This document shows positions 22,173 through 34,429 of a stretch of DNA of 64,000 nt, one piece after another. Every line of letters begins with the position of its first letter. The stretch's first letter is position 1. Where the stretch lies: the NCBI GenBank assembly GCA_021464245.1, contig JADCRB010000046.1, positions 5,536,760 through 5,600,759 on the forward strand, in the 5' to 3' direction. The stretch is from Carallia brachiata. Taxonomy: Eukaryota; Streptophyta; Magnoliopsida; Malpighiales; Rhizophoraceae. The notes under the pieces are model-generated. The model was not told where the DNA came from. It did no database searches and saw only the letters and a list, made by a program, of their open reading frames with translations. Position numbers and translations under genes: made by a program.

Positions 22173-24990
22173 CTCTCTTTGTTTTTTGTTAGTTAACACA
22201 TTTAGCAAGGAAGGAAAATAAATGCAGCCTGGCGCGAAGCTGCCTGGCTGTCAATTTTCGTTGGCCAGATTGGCACCAGTGAGTTTTGACTCTGACTTTT
22301 ATTGCTAAATAGTATGCACTTAATTAACGAAAAATTTAGGTTTAGAAGCTAAAAAATAAAGACGTAAGATAGATATAGAATAATCGATTAATTATTTTAT
22401 ATAATTAATTAATTAATATTTATAACAAAAATTAATGTATTTTTTATCGATATTTTGTTATAATGATTAATCATTTAGGTGTGCAGATTAATTAGTCAAT
22501 TACCATATTTTTATTTCTTGTCTAATTTTTTTCACCTCCGTAATGAGACTCCAAAAATAGAATCACTGTGGTGCTCGTAAGATTAAAACTTACAACTATA
22601 AAAGTATTTTATTGACAAATACAATACTTTATTAAATAAAATTATAGAGTATTATCTTTATTTTTTTATTTTTTTAATAGAAAAACAGGCAAAATCAATT
22701 ATCCTAATAAAGGACCGATTGACATAACTGAATATGATTAATAACATAATATTGTTTACTTACTTTTTATTAACTTATTTTGTATATTATTATAATATAA
22801 TTATTAATATTATGTTATTAGTTATTTCTAACTGTATCACTCCTACCAAGTGTTTTTAATTGTCAAATAACGACAATGAATTTTAATACTTATCAAAAGT
22901 TTAAGTTGAAAATAAAAAGAACTCATATTTATTATAAATTATATTATAAATTTGTTAATTATTAATATAAGATATTAAAGAGTGTTTTTAATTGTCAAAT
23001 AATGATAATGAATTTTAAAACTTATTAAAAATTTAAGTTGAAAATAAAAAGAACTCATATTTATTGTAAGTATGTTATAAATTTGTTAATTATTAATATA
23101 AGATATTAAACTCTTTAATGTGTTTTCTTAATATGTTAGTTTTGATTAATACGTGATATAAGAAAATTACAATGAAATAAATTAAATTTATAAAAATGAG
23201 CTCAATTAATAAACATAAATAGAAAAGATAAATTAAAATCTGATACTATATTAAATAATGATAATAAACATTAAAACTTACCAAAACTTAAATTGAAAAT
23301 AAAAAAATTCATATTTATTATAAATTATATTACAAATTTATTTATTATTAACACAGGATATTAAATCCTTCAACACCGAGAACAATTTATAGACTTGGGA
23401 ATTTATATACGTGCCGTGCACCATCAATCAATTTTTACCAGTCTAATCGTACGGACAGTTTGTACCAAATTGTTGAAAGATCAGCATTATGTACAGTTTA
23501 AAAATATATATAATTAATTTAATAATATTTATTAATACATTTATTTTTATTTTTAAAATTTAATATATTTTTTTATAATTTATTAATTTAAATTATTATA
23601 TTTTTATTATACTTTCACGATTATGTATCTATAATATACCTATAATTACATGACAAAAATAAAGTTTTCCGATGTTGAAAAGAAAAATGGGTGGCTGATG
23701 TCACTTGTAAAAGAAAACAATAATAATGGTTACAACAGTAACAAACGGATGAAGAGAAAGGGTTGCCAATCCGAAATCAAATTCGTAAAAAGTCGGCGGC
23801 TGATTTTCTTTGTTTTTTTTTTTTGACCGAGGCAGCTGATTTTCTTTGTACCCTACCTCTTTGTTGACATCCGAATTTTCTTTATTTTTTCAATCTTTCA
23901 ATTCTATGGAATCATCATTAATTGATTTCAATGCAAGGCTTAGAAAAGGTGGGACAAGTAACAACGAAAATTTTAGTCAAATAACGTTTAAGCATGGTTA
24001 GGTCGACGGAGATTCAAAATAGATGAATGAATGTATAATTTATTTTATAATATTTAATAATTTTTTAATTTTTTTAATTTAATTATTTAATAATTTATAT
24101 TATTTTAATCTCATTTAATCTAACCTACCACCACTAACTATTTTTTAATAAGAGTTTTACTATATAATTATACCTTAAGTAGCAACAAAGTTATCACAAA
24201 TATTTAATAGTTTATTTTTTTTTAAATATATTATTTAATTGCATATAATATTTTAATCTCGTTTTGATCGTCCCTAAAAAAGGTCACTATGAATCTGTAG
24301 AGGTATGATATAAGTTTTTCAATTTATATTTTTTGAATCCATTTTTACCCCACACCGTCTGACTATCCGAGCCAATAAAACGCTTAACTGTGGGCTAACA
24401 GTGAAAAGTTTTACTCTATGATTATACCTTAAAATTTTCAAATTATGTTGCTGGCTCGTTAATTTATTTTTGTAATGCTTATCCATTGATTCTCTTTTGT
24501 ATACACAAACTAAACTTTCTCTCAGCTTTGTCTATTTTCTTTTAATATCTATGCATTTCTGTTTTGTTCAACACGTTAAATAGGAAGTCAAATTGGAATT
24601 TTGTGTCCATTATTTGCTAATCAACTATCAAAGACCACTCAATTAGGAGTGGTTAATGTCTCTTATTTTTAGAACATTCATTCCCCAAATCACGATTGTT
24701 ATTACTTATTGGTACATAAGATATCATATACCATAAAAATACATGCGTTTATGATATTTTCATTATTCTAAAACATATATATAAGTTTGATAAATATTAG
24801 GTAGTCACACAATGAACGAACACAAAGCGATTTGTTGGACCCATCAAAACAGAGGATTGGTTGATTGTCCTGTCGTTGAAATTCAAACCGAAAATGTAGA
24901 CCGAAAAAAAAAAGAAATTTAAACCGAAAAAGAGACAAGCGTACGTGAAGAAGAAAGATGAGAGTTTAACTCTAATTAATTATGTATTAT
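22173..24990. other. AT-rich DNA spanning the duplication end and beyond
   Basis: Up to 23664 this is the AT-rich end of duplication copy 2. From 23665 it is single-copy sequence with no recognisable gene. Two short related segments, each reading AGTTTTACT(A/C)TAT(A/G)ATTATACC with TTAA after it, occur near 24152 and 24407. Confidence 0.5.
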
Positions 24991-25893
24991 TAGAGTTGTC
25001 AAATTCTAACTCGATCTGATGAGTCGATCCGAATTAATTAAAAATTATCCGACATTAACCTGACTTGAAATGTGGTGTGACTCGAAATAACTCAACTTAA
25101 TTGACTCAAATATAAAGTAACCCAACCCCAAACTAACTTGAACATTAAAAAAAAAAAGCAAAACAATTTATTGTTCAATATCTTTTATATTTTTACTTAT
25201 TATTTTGTTTATATATGATAGCCATGTACACATTGCATATGCATATTACTTTATTTTTATATATTATATAAACATATATATCTAATTTTTATATAGCTAT
25301 AATTTTATAATAATTTTGAAGAAAAAGCTTTGGCGTAACAAAATATTACTCCATTATAATATAGTGGTTTATTGTTTGTGTTATAGAAATAATCTCTTAG
25401 CGAGAATAAAAGTAAATCTGCTTACATGTAATATTTTCTTAAACTCTACAAATGTATGAGTTTTATACACTCGACACCCTTTTTAAAATATATTTAATTA
25501 TTTTATGTTTATATCATGTTACTCATTTATGTATAATTATCTATTTTTATCTTTTTTAAATTTATTATAGTTTAAAAAATATGCAATTTTACCTTTTTGA
25601 ATATGGTAATATATAACATGTGTATGTAAATAATCACAATAATTTATAATTTTATCTATAATATATAATGTGTATAAATAATATTATAATAATATAATTT
25701 ACATATTTTTACTTTTAATTGAAAACTTATTGAAAAAAATTGTTTTCTAAAAAATTAGCATGTTCATCTGTGGGTACTCGAACCTGACCTAAGCCTAAGT
25801 TATTCAAACCAAACGTGATGACTAATCCAATTCCAAATAATTGAATTCAAAGTTGTTCAACTGAAACTAGACTCGATCCAATTGACATCTCTA
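24991..25893 (+). mobile_element. Small hAT-like non-autonomous element
   Basis: The left end TAGAGTTGTCAAATTC and the right end AATTGACATCTCTA form an imperfect terminal inverted repeat of the TAGAGATGTCAA type found in plant hAT MITEs. Subterminal regions at both ends carry repeated short words such as CTCGAT, ACTCAA and CCAA, often in inverted pairs. The flanking 8-mers TGTATTAT (24983-24990) and TGTAACAC (25894-25901) agree at five positions only, so the target duplication is decayed or the ends are slightly off. The 0.9-kb interior is AT-rich and non-coding. Confidence 0.6.
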
Positions 25894-25939
25894 TGTAACA
25901 CACCAAATAATTGGGTACAAATAATAAAATAATACAACT

Positions 25940-26400
25940 TTTTATTGTTTCTCCCTCATATCATAATTATAAAACCCGCCTCAGCTTGGCCGGTCAGTAC
26001 AAACGACCTAGCCACTGGACCACGTCGGATTAGTCAAAAAATTGTTTGGACATTTAACTTAAAAAAACTTGATCGACTCAGCTGAATTTTTTAAATTTAG
26101 TTGACTTAGTGATCCGGTTGACCCAAATTGTGTTACTTTTTTAAGTAGAAAATTTAAGAAAAAGAAAGATTTTAATACATTTTAATATCCTAAAAAGAAA
26201 AATTAAGAAGATTTTTTTCTTTATTTAAGTCTAAAAAATAATATAAGAATAAAAACTTATTCCAATGTATAAAAAAATTAAAAATTATTTTAAATATTAA
26301 TTCAACCAAACTAACTATTAGCCCATTGATTAAATCAGTGACTTTTTCGACCCAACCATCTGTCCAAAACGTTCCCCAGACGGAGTTGTATTTTACTCTC
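25940..26400 (-). repeat. Degenerate CCGGTT-type repeat with tRNA-like box
   Basis: On the minus strand TGGTCCAGTGGCTAGG (26010-26025) resembles a Pol III A box, and words such as GGTCGACC-like/CCGGTTGACCC and TTGGTTGAAT are scattered around it. The arrangement is like the better-preserved copies at 12040 and 19885. Similarity is weak and the ends are not defined. Confidence 0.3.
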
Positions 26401-26773
26401 AAATAGTAACATGTAAGTTGAGATTTTAGATTTTTTATTTCTTATTTTATTTTTTTTAAGATTATACAAAGTATTTCTATTAACTGGTGAATTGAAATAG
26501 TATATTTTACCTTTTTAAAAAAATTTCTGTTAGTAAACAATAATTTTTAACGGTTTAACTAACGGAAAGATTGATTTAAAGTAAAATCAAAAGATTTAGA
26601 ACTGAAATGAAATTTTAAAAAAGTTTAGAATTTAAATAAAAAAAATCTAAAAATTTAGGGATTTCTTTATACATATCTCAATTTTTAGTCTGCTCCCCAA
26701 CTTAAGTTATTATTATTATTATTTTCTCTCTTTATTGGGCGTTAAGATGTTGGCTTACGAGCCGGTTAGATTA

Positions 26774-26878
26774 GCACGTGTGCACAACAAAGAGATTATA
26801 CAGTTGTCAGCGTGACACGTGTGTACAAATAATTGGAGCTACTTAATAGGCAAGGCATACACAAGAACCCACGTGGCG
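26774..26878. promoter_or_regulatory. Cluster of three ACGTG (G-box/ABRE-like) motifs
   Basis: GCACGTGTGC (26774-26783), GACACGTGTGT (26814-26824) and CCCACGTGGCG (26868-26878) lie within 105 bp. Each contains the CACGTG core bound by bZIP and bHLH factors. The cluster is about 1.5 kb upstream of the pectin methylesterase start, so it could be a distal element of that promoter. This is inferred only from motif density. Confidence 0.35.
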
Positions 26879-26899
26879 TTACATTAACTGGAGAGTCAC

Positions 26900-28300
26900 A
26901 ATCTAGATCACAAGCCGTTTATTTAGACCTAAGAATATTAAGAGAGAGAAAAGTGTCGTGATCAATGATCAAAACTGTCACGCGTCATTGCGTGAGCACT
27001 TGGTAAACCATAGTAGCGGCGCCCATTTAATGTACTCAAGGGATTAACATGCGTAATTTAATATAAAAACTTTGCGATACAATTTAATTTTAATAGATAA
27101 TAAAATAATTATAAAATTTATGGTATATAATAATTTTTTTATTTTTTAAAATGTTAATTATTTAATTTTTTATATTACTTTTTTCTTATCTAATAATTTC
27201 TTTAATTAAATTGACCTATGGGTGACTGAAAAAGTGACAAAACAATTGTTCGTTTTCTTTTCGGTAAGTTAATCGGATTGATCCAAAAGATCCCAAACGA
27301 ATTTGTATTGAAAATAAAAATTTAAGAAACAATAACTCAACATGTATTTAGCACATATAAATGTGAAACAGATAGTCTTAAAGATATGATACTGGTAATT
27401 TTAAATATTTATTAAAACATGGATTTAGTTGGCATAATTATGAAATAAAAAATCTAATATAAAATATACAGTAGTTAAATATATTTATCTAAATTAAAAA
27501 GTACATCTATTAAAAATGTTTCACCTGTGCAATACTTTTTCGGTGGAGGCTGAAAGACTAGGAAATAATAATAAAGTCACTAAAATTTAAATATTGAATC
27601 AAAAAATTTTAATATAATATTCTAACCAATCATGTTAAAAGTATAAACGATTTGCAAACAGAGCTAGCTCTCTAATGGGTATATGCCAAATTTGGTATTA
27701 GGTAATTATTAACATGTGACTATTAATCAATCATTTGTAAATGCACCTGTAGATCAATTGATAATTAGAACAATTTATAAGTCTATAATTCTTCGTACAA
27801 GAAAGCTTTTAGAATTGGTTTTTTTGTTTTTAAACTAAACAGTATTCACTAAACCAGCAATGCCGCCAATGAATGAGAGCTAGTTTGAGCCAATGGAAAC
27901 GAACATTTAGTCCATCTTAGTCATCTTGTCGGTTATAGCTGACCAATTCTTCGAAACCCAATTAATCAATTAGAAAACGAATTAGTCATTGGTTTTCCAT
28001 TAACTAACAATTTTTTTTAAAAAAAAAATTCGCTTGATTCATTATTAAGAAACAAACAAAAGCAATCCATGAAAAGCCCACAAATCCAATTGCCGTATAG
28101 CGATTAGCGGCTACAATTTAAAGTTAAAACCCCTCCCCTTGGCCATTCAAAACCAGCCATAAACTCGGTAAGTTGTGGTCCAACCACGAGAGCTGTTATG
28201 GAAGATTCCTTTTCACGTAGGCATCGTGTATGCATGGCCCTCCCTTTCAAATATTTTGTGCCAAACACCCACCGATTGTGTGTCCCGCTAAGCCACAAAA
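26900..28300. other. Upstream region of the pectin methylesterase gene
   Basis: AT-rich DNA without a coding frame lies left of the pectin methylesterase TATA box. It presumably contains the promoter, but no individual site other than the TATA box and the CACGTG cluster is distinct enough to call. Confidence 0.5.
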
Positions 28301-28305
28301 ATGCC

Positions 28306-28313
28306 TATATAAA
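28306..28313 (+). promoter_or_regulatory. TATA box of the pectin methylesterase gene
   Basis: TATATAAA lies 97 bp upstream of the ATG at 28410. Transcription would be expected to start about 30 bp downstream, giving a 5' leader of roughly 70 bases. The following sequence (CAACCCC, TCTTCTCTTC) is typical of plant transcription start regions. Confidence 0.7.
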
Positions 28314-28409
28314 CAACCCCTCTTCTCTTCACAATCCTTAATTTGATCTCGTCAAACATTAGCAAAATTGTCAATAACAATTAGCAATCAAGCAAAATTT
28401 TGAGTCTTT

Positions 28410-31400
28410 ATGGATAGACTTGTTCTCGGTCTTTTTTTTGCTTGTTTACTGTTTCATTGCACTCTTGTAGTATTAGTGCATGGTGCAATAACCCCATGTA
28501 GCCAAACTCCTTATCCTGATGTTTGCAATCATTTCCTTATTGATACTAATCTTGTGCAAACTAATCGAATTCAGACCCCGTCCGGCTTTCGTGATCAATC
28601 CCTTCTTGTAACTATGAACCAAGCCATGAAAACACACCAAATGATGTTATCTATGGACTTGAGTTCATTTGATGCAAAGGGAAAGCTGGCATGGACTGAT
28701 TGCTTAGAGTTGTATGAGGACACGGTTGATCATCTCAACCGTTCAATGAGGTCTAGCAATCCAATTGACGCCAAACTTGGCTGAGTGCAGCAATTGCCAA
28801 TCAACAAACTTGCCAAAATGGGTTTGTGGACTTCAATTTAGCCTCTAAATTGGAGTCTTTGCCATATACGCTCGGTAACGTCTCAAAGTTGCTTAGCAAT
28901 TCACTGGCCATAAATAAGGCCACAATCTCCAGTTCCTTTGCAACTTACGACAATGTTTATGCTAGGCAAAGTGGCGGTGGCCGCCGGAGATTGCTCGCCG
29001 ATGGACTATTCCCTTCGTGGGTTTCGTCAGGCGATCGGAGGCTTCTCCAATCAACTACACCAAGAGCCGATATTGTGGTGGCTCAAGATGGTTCCGGTCA
29101 ATACAGGACCATATCAGAAGCTTTGGCTGCATCAGTCAAGCGACTGAGTGGGGCTACAAGATTCGTCATCTACGTGAAAAAGGGTGTTTACAAAGAGAAC
29201 ATAGTCATCAAGAAGTCAATGAAGAATTTAATGTTCATTGGAGATGGAATTGATGCAACCATTGTTACCGGTAACAACAATGCTCAAGATGGCTCCACAA
29301 CATTTCGCTCAGCAACTTTTGGTAAGCTTTTTTTTTTTTTTTTAATTGCAGAGTTTATGAGCTTAAAAGCTTTTATCTATATATTATCCATCGATCATCT
29401 AGAATAATTTTCTCATTTAGTTTAGTTATAGTTATAGCTAGTATAATTTTGAAATTATTTCTCTATATATAATTTAAGAAATGTACATATCAAAGGTGCA
29501 TACTTTAGGTGTACGTGTACGTGTACATGTGCATGCAAGCGTAGATATTGATGTGTGCCTGTGTAAACAGTGGGGTGTTAATACAATAGTGATTCTATAA
29601 AGCATAGGATTTCACTACAGGAAATTGAACATGATGAGCTCACTATTAAGCCATAAATATTAATTATTATGTATGAAAAGACGTACAAATTACTAATAGT
29701 TACAACTATATAGTTGTGAGTTGTTTTAATTTTAGTATCTCCCTTAACATTTTTTTTTTTTGCAAAGCGTATTCTAGGGCATCATAGATGCGATGGCTTA
29801 TGCAAACAAATTTTGCTTTATGCTATCAAATTTTCTCTCTAAAAAATCTCCTTTTAGTGGGAAGCGTAATATGCATAATGTTAGTATTTATCCACAATTC
29901 CACGTTGATAGGGGCAAACGACAAATCAAATAGACTTCAGCCCATTACTGTTTGTCTATCGAGAAAAAAAAAAAGGACAAAGGAAAATTAAATTATAGAG
30001 CATTTCATGAGCTTGGTGGGGGTTTAAACATCTTAGTCAATCATTATTGCGCTCATTCAAATGACCACACATTATATATCGATCCTATCGTTAGGATAGA
30101 AGTTAGCGTTATAATTTTCGAAGATGATGCTGTTATCCGTATTATTATTTTTCGCTCTTTTCACACTGCATTCTCATAATAAAAACAAGAAAGTAATTTT
30201 AGGAAATTTTTGTATGGCACCACAACTGACAAGAAGTATCAATGCTGACGTAGAGTCTTGGCTTTCTAAGAGTCTTGGATTAATAAACTAGATTGCATGC
30301 AACCTAGTATTATCGCCAATGAAATAAAGTAATTTCCTTAGCAATTAAAAATTACTCAATTTGGCACCTAATAAATAGAGTATTAACCCACAATTATCCT
30401 TGACTTGAAGGTAATTATGTCTTGTAATTTTGCTCGGAATGTCTGTTGCAATTCCATTTAACTTTTTTTTTTTTTAATTAGAAGGGAGATTGAAAGGTTA
30501 TAAAATAAGAACAAAATTATCATGACTCGAACACATAGGTAAAAAGACTAATAAAATATCTCAACCAGTTATATCAGAATTACAAGACATTTAACATTTT
30601 TTTGTGTTGATCTACTCCAAATTTTGCTGTTAAAAAAATAATTATTCTTGACTTCTTGTTTACATTTTTAATTCAATATTTTTCTTTGTACACTGCATTG
30701 ATGAAAAAACTCAAATTTAAAAAAAAAATAAAATTACATGATACTATTTGGTACTAGTAGGCAAACAAATCAAATCACCTGACTATAGTCTTTTCTTCTA
30801 ACAACTTTAACGTATTAAGACTGTAGTTTTTTACTTTTATATTTACTTAATAAAATTGATCAGATCGTTTTTTTTTTTTTAAAAAAATGCTTACCTATGG
30901 CACTCCTATATGTAATGGCAGCCGTTTCCGGCGAGAGGTTCATCGCAAAGGACATGACATTTGAGAACACCGCCGGACCCCAGAAACATCAGGCAGTGGC
31001 ACTCCGGTCCGGCTCCGATTTCTCAGTATTCTACAGATGCAGCTTCAAGGGCTACCAAGACACCTTATATGCTTACGCTCTCCGGCAATTCTACCGGGAC
31101 TGCGACGTCTACGGCACGGTGGACTTCATCTTCGGAGATGCCGTCGTTGTTCTCCAAAACTGCAACATTTATATTAGAAGACCGATGAGTGGCCAGAAAA
31201 ACACTGTTACAGCACAAGGAAGAACCGACGCCAATGAAAACACGGGCATAATTGTTCATAATTCTCGGGTGGCGGCCGCCGGCGACCTGAGCTCATTTAA
31301 GAGTTATTTAGGGAGGCCATGGCAGAAATATTCAAGGACTGTTTTCATGAAGAGCAGTTTAGATGGAATTATTGACCCTGCAGGTTGGTCACCTTGGAGT

Positions 31401-31601
31401 GGAAGTTTTGCTTTAAGTACTCTATATTATGCCGAGTACATGAACAGTGGGGCAGGTGCAAGGACTGGCGGGAGGGTCAATTGGCCTGGATATCACGTTC
31501 TAACGAGCCCGGCCGAGGCAGGAAAGTTCACCGTCGGGAACTTTTTAGCCGGGGATTCTTGGATTCCGGGCACTGGAGTCCCTTTTGATGCAGGTTTGTA
31601 G
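28410..31601 (+). CDS. Pectin methylesterase with inhibitor prodomain (apparent 1-bp frameshift)
   Basis: The enzyme removes methyl esters from homogalacturonan in the cell wall. Exons: 28410-29321 and 30922-31601, joined by a phase-1 GT-AG intron that completes an Ala codon. With one base restored the product would be about 530 residues, normal for type-II plant enzymes. An N-terminal signal segment (first about 27 residues) precedes a PMEI-like domain with CSQTPYPDVC. Two subtilase-type processing motifs, RRLL, follow near residues 193 and 210. The catalytic domain shows GVYKEN, QAVALR, QDTLYAY, VDFIFG and YLGRPW, so the usual Gln, Asp, Asp and Arg residues are all present. The frame breaks near 28770-28777. 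It hits TGA at 28782-28784, while the homologous reading TWLSAAIANQQTC continues one frame over, consistent with loss of one C from a CCC. This is either a pseudogenising mutation or a sequencing error. All other landmarks are intact. ATG 28410 is chosen because it gives the signal peptide and lies downstream of a TATA box. Confidence 0.9.
29509..29537 (+). other. Alternating purine-pyrimidine tract in intron
   Basis: Twenty-nine consecutive bases alternate strictly between purine and pyrimidine and contain three GTAC and several GTGT words. Such tracts can adopt left-handed Z-DNA under supercoiling. It lies about 190 bp into the pectin methylesterase intron. Function is unknown. Confidence 0.5.
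30463..30587 (-). mobile_element. SINE in the pectin methylesterase intron
   Basis: On the minus strand an A-box-like ATAACTGGTTGAGAT is followed by a B-box-like GTGTTCGAGTCATG. A 3' A-tail is seen as the T-run from 30463 on the plus strand. The 8-bp direct repeats CATTTAAC (30455-30462 and 30588-30595) abut the A-tail and the 5' end, as expected for a retroposed target duplication. It is antisense to the host gene and lies 1.1 kb into its intron. Confidence 0.72.
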
Positions 31602-34429
31602 GTTGATTTTCAAGGGAAGGAAAAAGGTGTAGGGAGGAAGGTGAATGACATGTCGATTGTGTGATTGGATAGTGACCGAAAAAGGGGCCTCAATTGGCGC
31701 ATAGTTTGTGTTGTTTTTTTTGTTATTGTTATGTAATTTTATTGTTAAGGTACACAGTGATCACGTCCCATATAAATGTGGCCAAAATGGCATCATAGTT
31801 TGTATTGGTATACGTGCCTTTAGCATCTATATACTCCAGGGTTAAACATTATTTATACTGAAGATTACTTGTAACGAATTTGTCAATGCAAGCAAATAAT
31901 TGTGGTTGTCTCTACTATCTTATAATGACAAATATTTTACTTAGGATATCATTAACATACTTTTATTTAAATAATATTAAAATAATAATATAATCTTATG
32001 TGTAATGAATCGAGTAAAATTAAATTTTGACCTCTCTAAATTTAATTCGTTTAACTAATAAATTAAATTGTTTAACTAATAAATTAAATTGAATCGAATT
32101 TAACTTTTATCAAGTTTAAGTTTTGAAAATAAAAAAAATTAAGAAGTAAAAAAAAAAGAAAGAAAAAAAAAATTAAAAAATCCTAAAACTTTTCTCTCTC
32201 CTTTCTCTCTCCTGTCTGTCTCCAGCTCCCCCAAAGCAACATCCTCCAACCTCCCACAAACAACACCATCATTTGCAAAATCAAACCCTCGTATAACACC
32301 CCAGACCAATTCAGTCAATTATTTTGTCCCACAAAAACGTAAAGGAATTGTGATCCAAAAAGAGAGACTTGAGATAGACGAGTTTGGACAAATCGAGAAT
32401 GGATCCGGCGAGATCTAGGCCAAGCCGGGTCAAAGCTGTCCAGATCTAGGCCTTGGAGGATGAGACGCAACACTTTCTCCCAGGAGCACTTCATTCTTTC
32501 CCATTGACAAAAATGAGAGCTTTGAGAAAATGGGAGACTGTTTCTCAAATCGGCTATAGATTTCAAGGAAAGTAGCGGAGCAACATCAAGCGGCTGTTGT
32601 GTTAAGTTGGCCGACGAAGAAGAAGCAGCAGCACGAGGAGGAGAGAGCAAAATTTTTACAAATTTTTAAATATTTTTTAATTTTTCTTTATTTAATTTTT
32701 TATTAATTTTAAATTAAAATAATACGTGACAAATCACGTAATTAATTATTTATACATGAACCTGCTACAATATATATTAAAAGATTCTATTAATGTCTAT
32801 TGGTGACGTGTGAAATTTATTAATTTTTTAAAAATATGTTAAATTTATTATTTGATGTAAAAATGATGATTTTTTTTATTATTAACCCTTTATTTGAATC
32901 CTTCTCAAGTTCAAAAATCCCCTCTAATTGATTGATTGTAAATTGATAGTTGACGGTGGATTACCAGCTGTCATGCATTTACTTGGCCGTATCATGAAAT
33001 GAAACCAAGGCAAATCGATCGATACCAAAAATGTTGTATTATTTTTTTTTTTGGGTCTAAAAATGTTGTATGATTTTGGTGTTAAGCAAAGATGCATGCA
33101 TTTGCATCAAAACTTAGCCACATAGTTAGTCTAGGACTTTAGCCCAATGTTTGATTAAAATTGGGGCCACAACTTCTGGCAAAGGGAGTAGAAATTGCCT
33201 AATGAAACAAAAAAAAGGTACACCATGTGTAAGGCAGCAATAATTTATGACGGTAATAATTGACTTGTTGCATGTTTTGCCGAAAAAAGTTGACGTAGAT
33301 TTTGAACAACTCTGAAATGTTTTTTTTTATCTTTTATGAATATTTTAATAATTAAAATTTATATTTATATTTTAAAATTTTTAAATTTAAATCTTGAAAT
33401 AAAAAGAATAAAATATATGAAAATAGAGAATTTTTTTAATATATAACTCATGATTCAATTAGTTTTTGAATAATAAAAAAAAATATCTCAATTTTTACTA
33501 CTAAATGCAGTTTTAGGCAGCAATAACTCTTGCTGCCATAAATCACACTGGAAAATATTATAACATTTTAATTTATTACGACTTCTGCGGAGATTTTTTT
33601 TTTCCCCTTCGATAGCAAGTTTTTAATTTTCTGGTATAACATTAAATTTTTTTAAAAAAATTCACTTTGCTGCAGATTGCTGGTAAATCTATTGTCTTGA
33701 AGCAACTTGTTTAGTTATACTTCTACAACATAATTAAAATTTCCCCTTGATTTCTCAGTTTTAGTAGTGTAGTCCTCAAAAATATATTTTGTCAGTTTGT
33801 CTGTGGTTGGAGATAGCTAATAATCGTAGAATTATAATCTATTTCATGCACGTTTAATATATATATAACTTGACCGGTGGTCGTTCATCTATAATTCTAT
33901 ATATAGAAACCGTAACTTTAGGCAGACAGAGAAAGGGGGAACGGAGGCAAACGAGGGAAAAAGATACAGAGAAAAGGGAGGAGGGGGGGGGGGGGGTGCT
34001 ATAGGTGGAACCATCATGGTTTGACCGAATTTTTGATTTTTGACTAACAACATATTATATGTGTAATAATTAAAATTAATATGTAACAGAGTTTTAAATA
34101 AAGAAATTTTAATATTTATGTGCAATAAGTATTATATGTATAATAGATAAAATTGATACACAATAAATTTAAACTTAATATATAAAATTAAGATAAAAAA
34201 TTGATGAAATTATTGTGTCATCTCGTTCCTTTCTTTACTCGTCCTGGAATTGGAACTCAGTATTTATAATCCTATGTGCCATCAATAATTGAAACAATAT
34301 AAATTCCGGTACCAAGTAATCCAAGTAGACCTAGCCCTTCAACTCGTGAGGGCCCGCCTAACCTCAGCTCACTTAGCGACCTGCGAGCTCCGGGCCATGA
34401 GTTTCGGATCGTGATCTTATTTGAGTCAA
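31602..34429. other. Intergenic DNA downstream of pectin methylesterase
   Basis: The first 250 bp probably hold the 3' untranslated region. A duplicated 21-bp word, TTTAACTAATAAATTAAATT, occurs in tandem at about 32050-32090. The segment 32190-32645 is less AT-rich and has an antisense open frame of 111 codons with Ser/Leu-rich composition. I do not recognise it, and it may be a captured gene scrap. A run of 14 G residues lies at 33983-33996. No other gene is visible. Confidence 0.5.
33983..33996 (+). repeat. G14 homopolymer
   Basis: Fourteen consecutive G residues follow GGGAGGA, an exceptional run in this AT-rich sequence. The combined G-rich stretch could form a G-quadruplex. Its length may also be uncertain for technical reasons. 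Confidence 0.85.

Larger units (their letters stand above)
15831..23664 (+). repeat. 7.8-kb tandem duplication, copy 2
   Basis: This is the direct repeat of 8027-15830, with a start-to-start offset of 7804 bases. The copy contains the same ordered cargo and ends at AAATAAAG (23664), after which unique sequence TTTTCCGATG begins. It carries many one-base and few-base deletions relative to copy 1 in the CT-rich tract and in homopolymers. It also has a 25-bp tandem expansion within the hAT left end (16207-16256). Either natural divergence or residual assembly error in low-complexity DNA could explain the indels. Confidence 0.93.

Noticed and set aside
8027..23664. Two LTRs of a large retrotransposon
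   Set aside because: The repeated units are adjacent with no internal region, do not start TG or end CA, contain nested elements and lack a primer-binding site or polypurine tract. A tandem segmental duplication explains them better.
30897..30921. Upstream ATG of the open frame covering pectin methylesterase exon 2
   Set aside because: The bases before 30922 belong to the intron. The GGCAG acceptor and the phase with exon 1 (completing Ala before VSGERF) show that translation does not start there.
32315..32650. Antisense 111-codon open frame downstream of pectin methylesterase
   Set aside because: Its composition is less AT-rich than the flanks, but no motif, splice site or promoter supports a gene. 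It is mentioned only as a possible captured fragment.
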